Assembly (NCBI GenBank): GCA_027490465.1 | Contig: JAIXXZ010000085.1 | Coordinates: 1-64,000 of the forward strand | DNA from: Oxalobacteraceae bacterium | GTDB taxonomy: Bacteria > Pseudomonadota > Gammaproteobacteria > Burkholderiales > Burkholderiaceae_D | Reading direction: 5' to 3' | DNA length: 64,000 bases | In this document: positions 16,497-24,980 of the stretch, piece after piece | Position numbering within the stretch: position 1 is the stretch's first letter | Layout of the letters: each line of letters opens with the position of its first letter | The notes under the pieces: model-generated | What the model was told of the DNA's origin: nothing | The model's input: only the letters and a program-made list of their open reading frames with translations | Database searches by the model: none | Translations under genes and position numbers: made by a program

Positions 16497-18707
16497 ATGT
16501 ATCAGCCGTGTTTTTCCTGCGCAATGCCGGCGCATCCATCGGCCGGCAAGCGCATGGGTCTCGCCATGGCGCCCATCGCGGCAGCCGTCTGCGTCTTGCT
16601 ACCCATGTCCGTCCATGTTGTTGCACAGGAAACCGTCGATCGGGAATTGCCACGGGTTGATGTCATTGGTGATTCGCTGAATGTGCTGAAGCTGCCCGGC
16701 TCGGCTACCGTCGTTGATGCAGCCACGCTCGAACAGAGCCGGGTGTTCAATGTGAACGAGGCACTCCGCAAGGTGCCCGGCGTCCATGTGCGCGAGGAAG
16801 AGGGCGTCGGCCTGAGACCCAATATTGGCATGCGCGGCATGAACCCCACGCGTTCCACCAAGACACTTCTGCTGGAGGATGGACTGCCGCTTTCGTTTGC
16901 GCCCTACGGTGACAACGCGAGCTATTACCACCCGCCTATCGATCGTTACGAATCGATTGAAGTCAGCAAGGGCAGTCAGGTCATCCGTTTTGGCCCGCAG
17001 ACAGCGGGTGGCCTCATCAACTACATCACGCCTGAACCGCAACAGCAGTTAGGTGGCACGGTCGGCATTGCCGGTGGCACGCGTGGCTACCTGAATGGTC
17101 ATGTGATGGTGACGGGTAATGGCGCGATTGCGGACATCTATCACAAGGAATCCGATGGTGCGCGAGAGAATATGAACAGTCGTCTGGATGATGTGAACTT
17201 CAAGTGGGCGGGGCAATTGAACGACGACCACAAGCTGGTACTGAGGGCCACGCATTTTAGGGAGTATTCGCAGCTGACGTATGCGGGTCTGACGCAGGCG
17301 GAGTATTTGGCGAATCCTCGACAGAATGCTTTTAAAAATGATTATTTCGATGCTAATCGCAGTGGCCTGTCAGCGACCCATGAGTTGAAATTATCAGGTG
17401 GTGCGCGCGTAGTGAGCAGTCTTTACGGTGCGTATTTCGACCGCGATTGGTGGCGGCAGGCATCCCAGTCTACGGACTGTTCTACACGGATTGTTGATGG
17501 CGCAACGAGTTGTGCCGTGAATGGCCGACTGCGGCAGTACACTACGCTGGGCGCGGAAACCCGAATCTTCCAAAACCACCAGACTTTCGGATTGGAAAAT
17601 CAAATCGAATACGGCGTCAAATACCACACCGAACGTCAACGTCGGCGGCAGCAGCAATATGACAGCCACGATGATTTTTCGAAAAATATCCCGGGAGCAA
17701 ACTTCCTTCAGGAGAATCAGGCGCGTGAAACGCAAGCACTGTCCACCTTTGTTTCGAACAGAACCCAGATTACTGAGCGTCTGGCAGTGACGCCTATCGT
17801 TCGGATTGAAAGTATTCGCAATCAGCGGATTTTTTATTCGGATAATAATGGCAGCACAGCGAACTCGGGCTCTGTATCGAATAACTTTACAGAACTGGTC
17901 CCGGGTTTTGGTGCTACCTACGTAATCGACACACGTAGCACCATTTACGGCGGTGTGCATCGCGGCTTTAGTCCACCGCGCGTAGAAGATGCTGTTTCGT
18001 CTGGTGGCGTATCGGTTGACCTTGATGCTGAGCGGAGCATCAATGCGGAACTAGGTTTGCGCACGAACCCGACCGAAAAAACAATGCTCGACGTGACTTT
18101 ATTTAGAAATGATTTCAGTAACCTGATTCAGGTTGGTAGCATTGCGGGTGGCGGCAGCACTAACTACTCTCAAGGTAAGGCGTTGATTCAGGGGGTTGAA
18201 TTCGCGGGACAGTTTGATCGTCTCACCCGTGCTGTTGATGGAAATTTATTCTTTCGGATTGCTGCGACGTACATTCCCACTGCTGAACAGAAAACACAGT
18301 TCGTGAATGTCAGTCCTTTTACGGGCGGTCCTTATGGCGCCACAGGAAATCGTTTACCCTACTCGCCCGAAACACTGCTGACGCTAACGCTGGGCTACCG
18401 CGCGCCTCAATTCTGGAATGCGCGTCTGGACTATGTGTACGTAAGTGATCAATTCGCAGATTTCGCTAATATTACTGACGCATCCAGCAGCTCAAGCCTA
18501 AACAATACACAGAAAAATTCTGGGCAATTCGGCAAGATCGATTCGTATGGTGTCTTTAACGCAGTTGCCAACTACACAGTAGGCAAGACGACTTTCTTCA
18601 TCGCCGGCAAAAACCTGACTGATAAAACCTATATCGTGGATCGCACGCGCGGTATTCAGGTAGGCATGCCACGCACTGTTCAAGTAGGAATGAAGTACGC
18701 GTTTTAG
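16497..18707 (+). CDS. TonB-dependent outer-membrane iron receptor, FecA-like
   Basis: The 736-residue protein has an N-terminal export signal (about residues 1-44, ending VVAQE), a plug domain with the RSTKTLLLEDGLPLSFAPYGD and YHPPIDRYESIEVSKGSQVIRFG motifs typical of ferric-citrate-type receptors, and a C-terminal beta barrel that ends in the expected aromatic residue (KYAF). It lacks an obvious extra N-terminal signalling domain, and no fecIR-type regulators are adjacent. GAAGGAG lies 9 bases before the ATG. The upstream Fur box supports an iron-chelate substrate; ferric citrate is a guess from the plug similarity. Confidence 0.85.
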   Translation: MYQPCFSCAMPAHPSAGKRMGLAMAPIAAAVCVLLPMSVHVVAQETVDRELPRVDVIGDSLNVLKLPGSATVVDAATLEQSRVFNVNEALRKVPGVHVREEEGVGLRPNIGMRGMNPTRSTKTLLLEDGLPLSFAPYGDNASYYHPPIDRYESIEVSKGSQVIRFGPQTAGGLINYITPEPQQQLGGTVGIAGGTRGYLNGHVMVTGNGAIADIYHKESDGARENMNSRLDDVNFKWAGQLNDDHKLVLRATHFREYSQLTYAGLTQAEYLANPRQNAFKNDYFDANRSGLSATHELKLSGGARVVSSLYGAYFDRDWWRQASQSTDCSTRIVDGATSCAVNGRLRQYTTLGAETRIFQNHQTFGLENQIEYGVKYHTERQRRRQQQYDSHDDFSKNIPGANFLQENQARETQALSTFVSNRTQITERLAVTPIVRIESIRNQRIFYSDNNGSTANSGSVSNNFTELVPGFGATYVIDTRSTIYGGVHRGFSPPRVEDAVSSGGVSVDLDAERSINAELGLRTNPTEKTMLDVTLFRNDFSNLIQVGSIAGGGSTNYSQGKALIQGVEFAGQFDRLTRAVDGNLFFRIAATYIPTAEQKTQFVNVSPFTGGPYGATGNRLPYSPETLLTLTLGYRAPQFWNARLDYVYVSDQFADFANITDASSSSSLNNTQKNSGQFGKIDSYGVFNAVANYTVGKTTFFIAGKNLTDKTYIVDRTRGIQVGMPRTVQVGMKYAF

Positions 18708-18711
18708 GAAA

Positions 18712-18832
18712 GCGCTGATTAAATAAACCCGGAAACTTTTGTGGCAAGGTCAATAGCACCAAGCCCTTTATTTTGCAGGTTCCCGCGTCGCACAGCTGCG
18801 CTGGCTCGCCATAAAACGGGAATTATTCAGCT
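18712..18832 (+). repeat. Interspersed ~120-bp repeat, copy 2
   Basis: This copy starts GCGCTGATTAAATAAA only five bases after the receptor stop codon and ends near AATTATTCAGCT. It shares the middle CAAGCCCTTTATTTTGC and the right part GCGTCGCACAGCTGCGCTGGCTCGCCATAAAACG-like sequence with copies 1 and 3. It lies between the receptor gene and its terminator. Confidence 0.8.
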
Positions 18833-18868
18833 TCTCCCTGGTATTTTGACGAGCTGTTACTGAGCCAC

Positions 18869-18928
18869 ACCCGCTGCTTTATCCGGTTTGATCTCCTCTT
18901 GCCGGATTCAGCAGCGGGTATTTTTTTA
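18869..18928 (+). terminator. Rho-independent terminator downstream of the TonB receptor
   Basis: A long composite stem is visible: outer arms ACCCGCTGCT and AGCAGCGGGT, inner arms ATCCGG and CCGGAT, followed by ATTTTTTTA. This is a strong intrinsic terminator on the plus strand, about 160 bp from the receptor stop because the repeat copy lies between. Confidence 0.85.
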
Positions 18929-18933
18929 GACGT

Positions 18934-19248
18934 TCAGTGCCCGTTGTCCGGGAAGCAGTAGGTCGGCATCTCGCAATCGGCACACGCGCACTGGTGGCGT
19001 ACAAATGCCATGCACTTGCCCGGTCCGCGGGTCTCTATCATGCCTTGTGTGATCGGATTGGAGGGATTGTTACATTCGGCTTTGAGACGTAATTCGAGAG
19101 CAGCTTTTTGTTCCGTGCTCAGCTTGCCTGTGCGGGCGGCATGGATGAACTCCATTCTTCCACCGTTCTCTATCGCCATTGGCGGATTCTCTGCAGCGGC
19201 ATTGAGCCACACAAACAAGGCAACGGTCAGGGCCAGTATTTTTTGCAT
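18934..19248 (-). CDS. Small exported cysteine-rich protein in the sulfur cluster
   Basis: The 104-residue protein has a signal peptide (to about AAAEN) and a C-terminal half rich in cysteine: one in AECNN, then GKCMAFVRHQCACADCEMPTYC. I do not recognise the family. It starts three bases after the stop of the fccB-like gene, so it is the last gene of that leftward operon and presumably acts in the periplasm with the sulfide dehydrogenase. Metal, disulfide or sulfur binding by the cysteines is possible but unproven. Confidence 0.65.
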   Translation of the reverse strand: MQKILALTVALFVWLNAAAENPPMAIENGGRMEFIHAARTGKLSTEQKAALELRLKAECNNPSNPITQGMIETRGPGKCMAFVRHQCACADCEMPTYCFPDNGH

Positions 19249-19251
19249 CGA

Positions 19252-20523
19252 CTACTCCAGGATATCCGACCAGATGGTACGCGCCCAATGGTTTGCATAG
19301 CTGCCCTCGCGTTCGGTCGGGCCTTTGCTCACCCCTCCGGAACCGGCGACCACTTTGAAAGTCCGTTCCGTCGTTACATATTCATGCACGCTGGCCACAT
19401 GAACGACATTCTTGTCGTCGATGAAGCTGTAGCAGGTATTGGTCAGCATGGGCTGCGGATTGGGGTCCATGCCCCCCAGTTGCGCGACAATCGCGGCGGC
19501 AGCGACCTTGGCATGATTGTTCGCCATATGGCCACTCTTGGGCATGAGTTGTGCAACCTGAATCGAATCGCCGATCACGAACACATCTTTTGCGACTGCT
19601 GATTCGAAGGTCTGGTAGTTCACCCCGCACCAGCGGTTGTTGGCCATGTTCGCCAATCCTGCGCGCTGGGCAATCACGCCGGCACGCATGGCGGGTAATG
19701 CATTGATGACGTCGGCCTTGACATCACCTTGCACATCAAATTTGATCAGGCCATCCTTGGGCGACACCGCAATTGCCTTGTGCTGGTTGCGGTATTCGAT
19801 GATGTCCTTGTACTGCTCAGCCCAGGCTTTTTTGAACAGACCGGGCTTGGAGACCACGTCCTGATTCGCATCCAGCACCAGCACTTTGCTTTTGGGTTTG
19901 AATTTGCTGAAGTACCACGCCACCTGACAAGCACGCTCGTAGGGGCCGGGCGGGCAACGGAAAGGCGCTTCGGGAATGGTGATCGCATACACACCACCAT
20001 CTGGCATCGCTTCCAGTTGTCGGCGGAGGACCAGTGTCTCGGGACCGGCCTTCCAGGCCTGCACGATCTGTTCCGAGGCGTAGGCATCGGAAAGTCCGTC
20101 AATGCTGTTCATGTTGAGATCGATGCCGGGTGAGACCACCAGCTTGTCGTACGACAGTGTGTTGCCACTCGCCAGTGCCACCGTGCGGGCGGTGGTATCG
20201 ATTGCTGTTGCATAGTCTTGCGCAATCGTGATGCCGTGATTCTTGGTGAGCGTGGCGTAGGGCCGGCTGATCTCGGCGATCTTGCGACTGCCGCCAATGA
20301 CGAGATTGGACAGGGGGCAGGAGATGAATTCCTTGTTGGGTTCGACCAGCGTGACATCGATCTGCCGGTCCGAGAGCATCCGAATGTATTTTGCAGCTGT
20401 CGCACCACCGTAACCACCACCGATAACGACGACCTTGGCGCCGCGCATTGCGTGTACCGGCACGCTGCTACCGACCAGTGCCAGCGCAGCGCCAGCTTGC
20501 AAGAATGATCTTCGGTCCATCAT
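19252..20523 (-). CDS. fccB: Sulfide dehydrogenase flavoprotein (flavocytochrome c FccB/SoxF-like)
   Basis: The 423-residue protein has a Tat-type leader (MDRRSFLQAGAALAL), a FAD-binding GGGYGGATAAKYIR motif, and the sulfide dehydrogenase pattern with a conserved cysteine in FISCPLSNLVIGG. A C-terminal flavocytochrome c flavin-binding region follows. It would oxidise sulfide in the periplasm and pass electrons to the cytochrome encoded immediately upstream. The start at 20523 is chosen because GAGGGG lies 3-4 bases upstream and the Tat motif begins right after; ATG 20520 is equally possible. Confidence 0.85.
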   Translation of the reverse strand: MMDRRSFLQAGAALALVGSSVPVHAMRGAKVVVIGGGYGGATAAKYIRMLSDRQIDVTLVEPNKEFISCPLSNLVIGGSRKIAEISRPYATLTKNHGITIAQDYATAIDTTARTVALASGNTLSYDKLVVSPGIDLNMNSIDGLSDAYASEQIVQAWKAGPETLVLRRQLEAMPDGGVYAITIPEAPFRCPPGPYERACQVAWYFSKFKPKSKVLVLDANQDVVSKPGLFKKAWAEQYKDIIEYRNQHKAIAVSPKDGLIKFDVQGDVKADVINALPAMRAGVIAQRAGLANMANNRWCGVNYQTFESAVAKDVFVIGDSIQVAQLMPKSGHMANNHAKVAAAAIVAQLGGMDPNPQPMLTNTCYSFIDDKNVVHVASVHEYVTTERTFKVVAGSGGVSKGPTEREGSYANHWARTIWSDILE

Positions 20524-20530
20524 GCGCCCC

Positions 20531-20857
20531 TCAAGGTTTCTGACTGGCGAAATAGTCCGCCATCTGTTTGATTTGTTCGTTGGTATAGCCTTTGGCGATC
20601 TGATGCATGATCGTCGCCTCACGGGTTCCGGTTTTGAAGGCCTGCATCTGTTCGATGATGTACGCGCTCGGGCGACCTGCGAGCCCGGGTATGCTGGGGT
20701 CCTTTATGCTTTTGCCCTGCGTGCCGTGACAGTTGGCGCAGGTGGCTGCGAGGCTTTGCGTGTAGAGGATCTGGGCGTCTGCAGCGTATGCGGCGCTGCT
20801 TGTCATGATGAGGTAGAGGCCGAACACCATGCCGGCTCGGAAAATCTTGATAGGCAT
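20531..20857 (-). CDS. fccA: Class I cytochrome c, sulfide dehydrogenase cytochrome subunit (FccA/SoxE-like)
   Basis: The 108-residue protein has a signal peptide (cleavage near AYAAD) and one heme site CANCH (Cys40, Cys43, His44), followed by a helix-rich tail ending YFASQKP as in small class I c-type cytochromes. It lies seven bases before fccB on the same strand, the usual arrangement of flavocytochrome c sulfide dehydrogenase. Only one heme motif is present, so it is a monoheme partner. Confidence 0.85.
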   Translation of the reverse strand: MPIKIFRAGMVFGLYLIMTSSAAYAADAQILYTQSLAATCANCHGTQGKSIKDPSIPGLAGRPSAYIIEQMQAFKTGTREATIMHQIAKGYTNEQIKQMADYFASQKP

Positions 20858-21068
20858 CTGCTGTCTCCTGCAGCCCGCGTGCTGCGCGCTTTGTTTGAAA
20901 TAGGTTGAGGCGATCAGGCGCTCGCTGGTCGCCGATGATTGTACCTGTAAAAATTTGCGCTGCTATACTCAAGCGCTGAAATCTTGGGGGTGTTGTGCAC
21001 TCGTTCAGGTATGAATGGGTGGGTAGCGTCCTCGAGGTCATCGTGCTGGCTATTCGGAGACATCCCAG

Positions 21069-21461
21069 ATGAAGAAAATGCTGTTGGCCTTGCTGCTGGC
21101 CACCCTGACCGCGAGCGCGCATGCCGAATGGACCCGTGTCGAGCATCCCTCCAAAGCGTTTGTGCTCTATGTTGAGAACGACACTATCGTGGCGCCGGAT
21201 GCGAACTCTGCCAAGCTCTGGCACCTGTTGGACTATGCCGAGCCACAGAGTCTTGATGGACGTGCTTTCCTCTCGATCAAAGCACGCGACGAGTATGACT
21301 GCAGCCGAGGTATGCGTCGCGATCTGATGCACCTCTGGCATGTCGGGAATATGGCGGACGGTACCTTGCTCAAGGCGGCTTACAAACCCGCCTCGTGGAC
21401 TGCGCCTGCGGCAGGCAGTGTCGAGGAGACACTCATGCGCATGGTTTGTTCGAAAAAATAA
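21069..21461 (+). CDS. Exported surface-adhesin protein E-like domain protein
   Basis: The 130-residue protein has a signal peptide (cleavage after ASAHA) and the pattern SAKLWHLLDYAEPQ, FLSIKARDEYDC, and WHVGNMADGT seen in adhesin-E-like domains common in Burkholderiales. Two cysteines remain in the mature part. Function in this context is unknown; the family name comes from Haemophilus protein E and does not prove adhesion. It lies 14 bp before soxC and diverges from fccA. Confidence 0.7.
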   Translation: MKKMLLALLLATLTASAHAEWTRVEHPSKAFVLYVENDTIVAPDANSAKLWHLLDYAEPQSLDGRAFLSIKARDEYDCSRGMRRDLMHLWHVGNMADGTLLKAAYKPASWTAPAAGSVEETLMRMVCSKK

Positions 21462-21475
21462 AACGGATCGCAGGG

Positions 21476-22834
21476 ATGGGAACCAAAGGCAAGCCAGGGC
21501 GCCTGCAGCCGGCGCCGGAAAATTTTCTGAGCGATGATTTGATTGATCAGATCAGCAAGCAGGGATTGGATGCATCCCGCCGTCACTTCCTGCGCCAGAG
21601 CTTCGCGACGGCGAGCGCAGCGCTCGTCGCGGGTGGCGCACAGGCGGCGGCGGATCATCCTGGCGAGACGGGTGAAGAGGCAATCATTCAGCTTCCGCAG
21701 CACAGCAAAACGCTCGGCCATCCGGTAGCCCATTTGCCCTACGGTCTGCCGTCGAAACATGAAGCCTATCTGCAGCGCCGTGAATCACCGGGCCTGACGC
21801 GTCGGCGTGAGAGCAGTATTGCTTTTACTCCGCTGCAGGGGCTGTTCGGCATCATTACGCCCAGTGGCCTGCATTTTGAGCGACATCACGCGGGCTGGCA
21901 CGACATCGATCCTGCATCGCACCGCTTGATGATCAACGGGCTGGTTGCCAATCCCAAGGTGTATACGCTGGGCGATTTGATGCGCCTACCCTCGGTATCG
22001 CGCATGCACTTTATCGAGTGTGGTGCCAACACGGCGATGGACTGGGCCAGTCCGGCTGTGCCCTCGGTACAGTACACGCATGGCATGCTGTCCTGCTGCG
22101 AGTTCACGGGCGTCCCACTTTCTCTGTTGCTCGAAGACTGCGGTATTGATAAATCAGCCGCAAAATTTGTGCTTGCCGAGGGGGCCGATGGCGCTAGTCT
22201 CACGCGCTCGATACCCATCGAAATGGCGCTCGACGATGTGATCGTTGCCTGGGGAATGAACGGCGAAATGCTGCGCCCTGAAAACGGTTATCCGCTTCGT
22301 CTGGTGGTGCCCGGCGCGCAAGGCGTTTCCTGGGTCAAGTGGTTGCGCCGTATCGAAGTCGGTGACGCGCCTTACGCGACGCGCGAAGAGTCGACGCAGT
22401 ATATCGACCTGATGCCTGATGGCCTGTCGCGCCAGTACTCACTGATTCAGGAATGCAAATCCGTGATTACCTCGCCTTCAGGTGGGCAGCGTCTGCTGGA
22501 CCGCGGTTTCTACAATATTACGGGTCTGGCCTGGTCAGGTCGTGGTCGAATCACGCGGGTCGATGTATCGGTCGATGGCGGTCGTAACTGGAAAACGGCC
22601 AGACTGGAATCGCCCGTGCTGCCGAAATGCCTGACACGTTTCAATTTCGATTGGGAGTGGCAGGGCAAGACCGCGTTATTGCAATCGCGGGCGGTTGACG
22701 AGACGGGTCATGTGCAGCCCAAGATCAGCGAGTTGCGCGCGGTGCGCGGCACTCGGTCGGTTTATCACAACAACGCAATTCAATCCTGGCGCGTCGAGGC
22801 AGCAGGCGAGGTCATCAATGTTCAGATCTCTTAG
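21476..22834 (+). CDS. soxC: Sulfite dehydrogenase, molybdopterin subunit SoxC
   Basis: The 452-residue protein has a Tat-type signal (ASRRHFLRQSFATASAAL) placed unusually far in (about residue 35), then a sulfite-oxidase-type molybdopterin domain with the conserved cysteine in HFIECGANTAMDW and a C-terminal dimerisation domain (ITRVDVSVDGGRNWKTA). SoxC is the Mo subunit of the Sox(CD)2 sulfur dehydrogenase, which oxidises the sulfane sulfur on SoxY. soxD follows with a 17-base overlap. Confidence 0.9.
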   Translation: MGTKGKPGRLQPAPENFLSDDLIDQISKQGLDASRRHFLRQSFATASAALVAGGAQAAADHPGETGEEAIIQLPQHSKTLGHPVAHLPYGLPSKHEAYLQRRESPGLTRRRESSIAFTPLQGLFGIITPSGLHFERHHAGWHDIDPASHRLMINGLVANPKVYTLGDLMRLPSVSRMHFIECGANTAMDWASPAVPSVQYTHGMLSCCEFTGVPLSLLLEDCGIDKSAAKFVLAEGADGASLTRSIPIEMALDDVIVAWGMNGEMLRPENGYPLRLVVPGAQGVSWVKWLRRIEVGDAPYATREESTQYIDLMPDGLSRQYSLIQECKSVITSPSGGQRLLDRGFYNITGLAWSGRGRITRVDVSVDGGRNWKTARLESPVLPKCLTRFNFDWEWQGKTALLQSRAVDETGHVQPKISELRAVRGTRSVYHNNAIQSWRVEAAGEVINVQIS

Positions 22835-23558
22835 GGCTTCTTTGCTCATTGGCCTTCTGTGCGTTACCGACATGGCGAGCGCAGAGCTATTCTCGAAAGT
22901 CGGTCGGCGCGCGAGCCCGACTGAAGTCGCCGCCTGGGATATTGATGTACGTCCCGATTTCAAGGGCTTGCCCTCGGGTTCAGGTAGCGTGAAGCAGGGT
23001 GAGAAGCTTTGGGAATCCAAGTGCGTTGCGTGTCATGGCGCGTTTGGCGAGTCACCCGCAGTGTTCCCGCCGCTGATCGGTGGGACAACGACCAAAGACA
23101 TCGAGCGCGGTCGCGTCGCAGCTCTGAGTGTTTCCAGTGAAACCGCCAAGACCACCATGATGAAGCTGGCGACGGTATCCACCTTGTGGGATTACATACG
23201 ACGCGCCATGCCCTTTGATGCACCCAAGAGCCTCTCGGTGAACGAGGTTTACGCTGCCACCGCTTTCTTGCTCCATCTCGCTGACGTGGTGCCTGCGGAT
23301 TTCACGCTCTCGGAGCAGAACATCGCTCAGGTGCAGGCCAGAATGCCCAACCGCGATGGCATGAGCACCAAGCATGGCATGCTTGAAGTCAAAGGCAAGC
23401 CCGATGTGCTTGGCGAGGCTTGCATGCAGGACTGCAAGGTCAATGAAAAGTCGCTGGCGGTGCTGCCAGTCTCTGTCAATGGGTTGAACGGCAATCTCGC
23501 AGAACAGAATCGGCCGTACGGGTCGATACGCGGGATTGATACCAGTCGCTACAAATAA
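22818..23558 (+). CDS. soxD: Sulfur dehydrogenase c-type cytochrome subunit SoxD
   Basis: The 246-residue protein has a signal peptide (to about MASAE) and one heme c motif CVACH (Cys69, Cys72, His73) in a domain followed by the FPPLIGG region. Near the C-terminus there is a CMQDC pair without a histidine, so this is a monoheme form, whereas some SoxD proteins are diheme. The start at 22818 places the signal peptide at the N-terminus and overlaps soxC by 17 bases. Confidence 0.88.
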   Translation: MFRSLRASLLIGLLCVTDMASAELFSKVGRRASPTEVAAWDIDVRPDFKGLPSGSGSVKQGEKLWESKCVACHGAFGESPAVFPPLIGGTTTKDIERGRVAALSVSSETAKTTMMKLATVSTLWDYIRRAMPFDAPKSLSVNEVYAATAFLLHLADVVPADFTLSEQNIAQVQARMPNRDGMSTKHGMLEVKGKPDVLGEACMQDCKVNEKSLAVLPVSVNGLNGNLAEQNRPYGSIRGIDTSRYK

Positions 23559-23697
23559 GGCGCTGCCGTTCAGGCGCAGCACATTGATGGATCTTGGTTG
23601 TGCGCGTCTCGGCTGTTTTCGCAGTTCCGGCATCCGGTGGCACAATGCGCATGTTCAGCCGGCGGTTTTGCGCCGGCATTCTTTTCAGGAGACGGGT

Positions 23698-24234
23698 GTG
23701 AAGCAAAGCCGGCGCGATGTCATGCGCATTTCCTCGGGCTTGGCGCTGGCCTTTTCCGCGGGCATCATCAAGCCCTCGGATGTGTTTGGTCAGCAAAAAT
23801 CATGGGGATCCGACTGGAATGGCGCGGTGTACTCCGCGAAAAGTCTGGAGGCTTTCGTCTATGCGATGAACGGCGATACGACGACGCCCAACACGCCGCG
23901 CACGGTCACACAGCGCGGTCAGGTGCCCGGCCTGAGCCTGGCCAAGGAAAATGATCTGATTATTGACGCGCCAGAGCTGGCCGAAAACGGCACCAATGTG
24001 CCGGTGAGCCTGACGAGCAACATACCCAACACGGATTTCATCGCGCTGATCGCCGACCACAACCCCAACCCTGTTTGCGTTGGCTTTAACGTCATGCCGG
24101 GGACCGAGCCGTATTACTCGGTGAGGGTAAAGGTGGCAGAAACTTCAGCGATCATCGCCGTAGCCCGCTCCGGTGGCAAGTGGTACTACACGCTAAAGGA
24201 CATTACCGTCATGGTAGGCGGTTGTCTCGGATGA
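23698..24234 (+). CDS. soxY: Sulfur carrier protein SoxY with variant C-terminus GGCLG
   Basis: The 178-residue protein begins with a Tat-like leader (KQSRRDVMRISSGLAL) and ends in VGGCLG, with the sulfur-carrying cysteine at residue 176. The classical SoxY swinging arm is GGCGG, so one glycine is leucine here. A GTG start at 23698 is chosen because AGGAGA lies five to six bases upstream and the Tat signal follows at once. SoxY would carry covalently bound sulfur intermediates in complex with SoxZ, encoded 15 bp downstream. Confidence 0.9.
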   Translation: MKQSRRDVMRISSGLALAFSAGIIKPSDVFGQQKSWGSDWNGAVYSAKSLEAFVYAMNGDTTTPNTPRTVTQRGQVPGLSLAKENDLIIDAPELAENGTNVPVSLTSNIPNTDFIALIADHNPNPVCVGFNVMPGTEPYYSVRVKVAETSAIIAVARSGGKWYYTLKDITVMVGGCLG

Positions 24235-24249
24235 GAGGGGAGAGTTGAC

Positions 24250-24564
24250 GTGGCAGCTGAGCCAATGCGCGTTCGCGCGGTACAAGACGGTGAGCTTGTC
24301 GAAGTCAAAATTTTGATGAAGCACCGAATGCTCAGCCGTCTGAGTTGGGACAGTCGTGGCCAGTTTGTCCTGCCGCATTTCATACAAACGGTGCGCGGCT
24401 ACTGTAACGACAAGCTGGTGTTGTACGTGCATTTCGGCGGCTCGGTAGCCCGCGATCCGTATTTTTCTTTCAAGTTCCGCGATGGGAAAAAAGGCGACCG
24501 TATCGTAATCAGCTGGATCGATACCGAGGGTGTTACGCGCACGGATGAGACTATCGTTACCTGA
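24250..24564 (+). CDS. soxZ: Thiosulfate oxidation carrier complex protein SoxZ
   Basis: The 104-residue protein has no signal peptide, as expected for SoxZ, which is exported with SoxY. The patterns VRAVQDGELVEVKILMKH, PHFIQTV, and KKGDRIVISWIDTEG fit SoxZ over the full family length. It starts with GTG after a GAGAGGGGAGAG stretch. The last base of its stop is shared with the ATG of the next frame (TGATG). Confidence 0.92.
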   Translation: MAAEPMRVRAVQDGELVEVKILMKHRMLSRLSWDSRGQFVLPHFIQTVRGYCNDKLVLYVHFGGSVARDPYFSFKFRDGKKGDRIVISWIDTEGVTRTDETIVT

Positions 24565-24980
24565 TGGATCCCAGATTTTGCAAAATCGGCAACCGACTAT
24601 CCAATATTGGCGATCTGATCACCATGGCCTGCAAAAAAAGGGCACTGGTTCAAAATGTCACCCACGTCGATGCGCGACTCGAACCGCTGGATGCGCTGTC
24701 GCGGTCCGGGTTTGATGTGACCCTGAGCGAGGCACATACATTCGACATGTATCAGGCCGCCCATCCGCAATCGGGTTTGCGGGCATCGGGTTTGATGCTT
24801 CCGGTGGACTTCAATCTCGGTTTCGTCAGTACTCAGGAGCACGCCGCCTTGCTGAATCGGTTGGGAAATGCCAGTGCGGTGCTGCCGGAAAATGGCGCGC
24901 TGCACAAAGTCGCTGGGGGGCACGGGTTTGGCGTGTATCGCCCCTTGCTTGCCGGCCGTCGGGTCGGGTTTGGGGCTTGA
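24564..24980 (+). CDS. Hypothetical protein downstream of soxZ
   Basis: A 138-codon frame starts at the TGATG junction with soxZ, an arrangement typical of coupled genes. The predicted protein has no signal peptide or membrane segment, three cysteines, and no motif I recognise. An overlapping frame on the other strand is equally unrecognised. The junction is the main support, so the gene call is tentative. Confidence 0.4.
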   Translation: MDPRFCKIGNRLSNIGDLITMACKKRALVQNVTHVDARLEPLDALSRSGFDVTLSEAHTFDMYQAAHPQSGLRASGLMLPVDFNLGFVSTQEHAALLNRLGNASAVLPENGALHKVAGGHGFGVYRPLLAGRRVGFGA

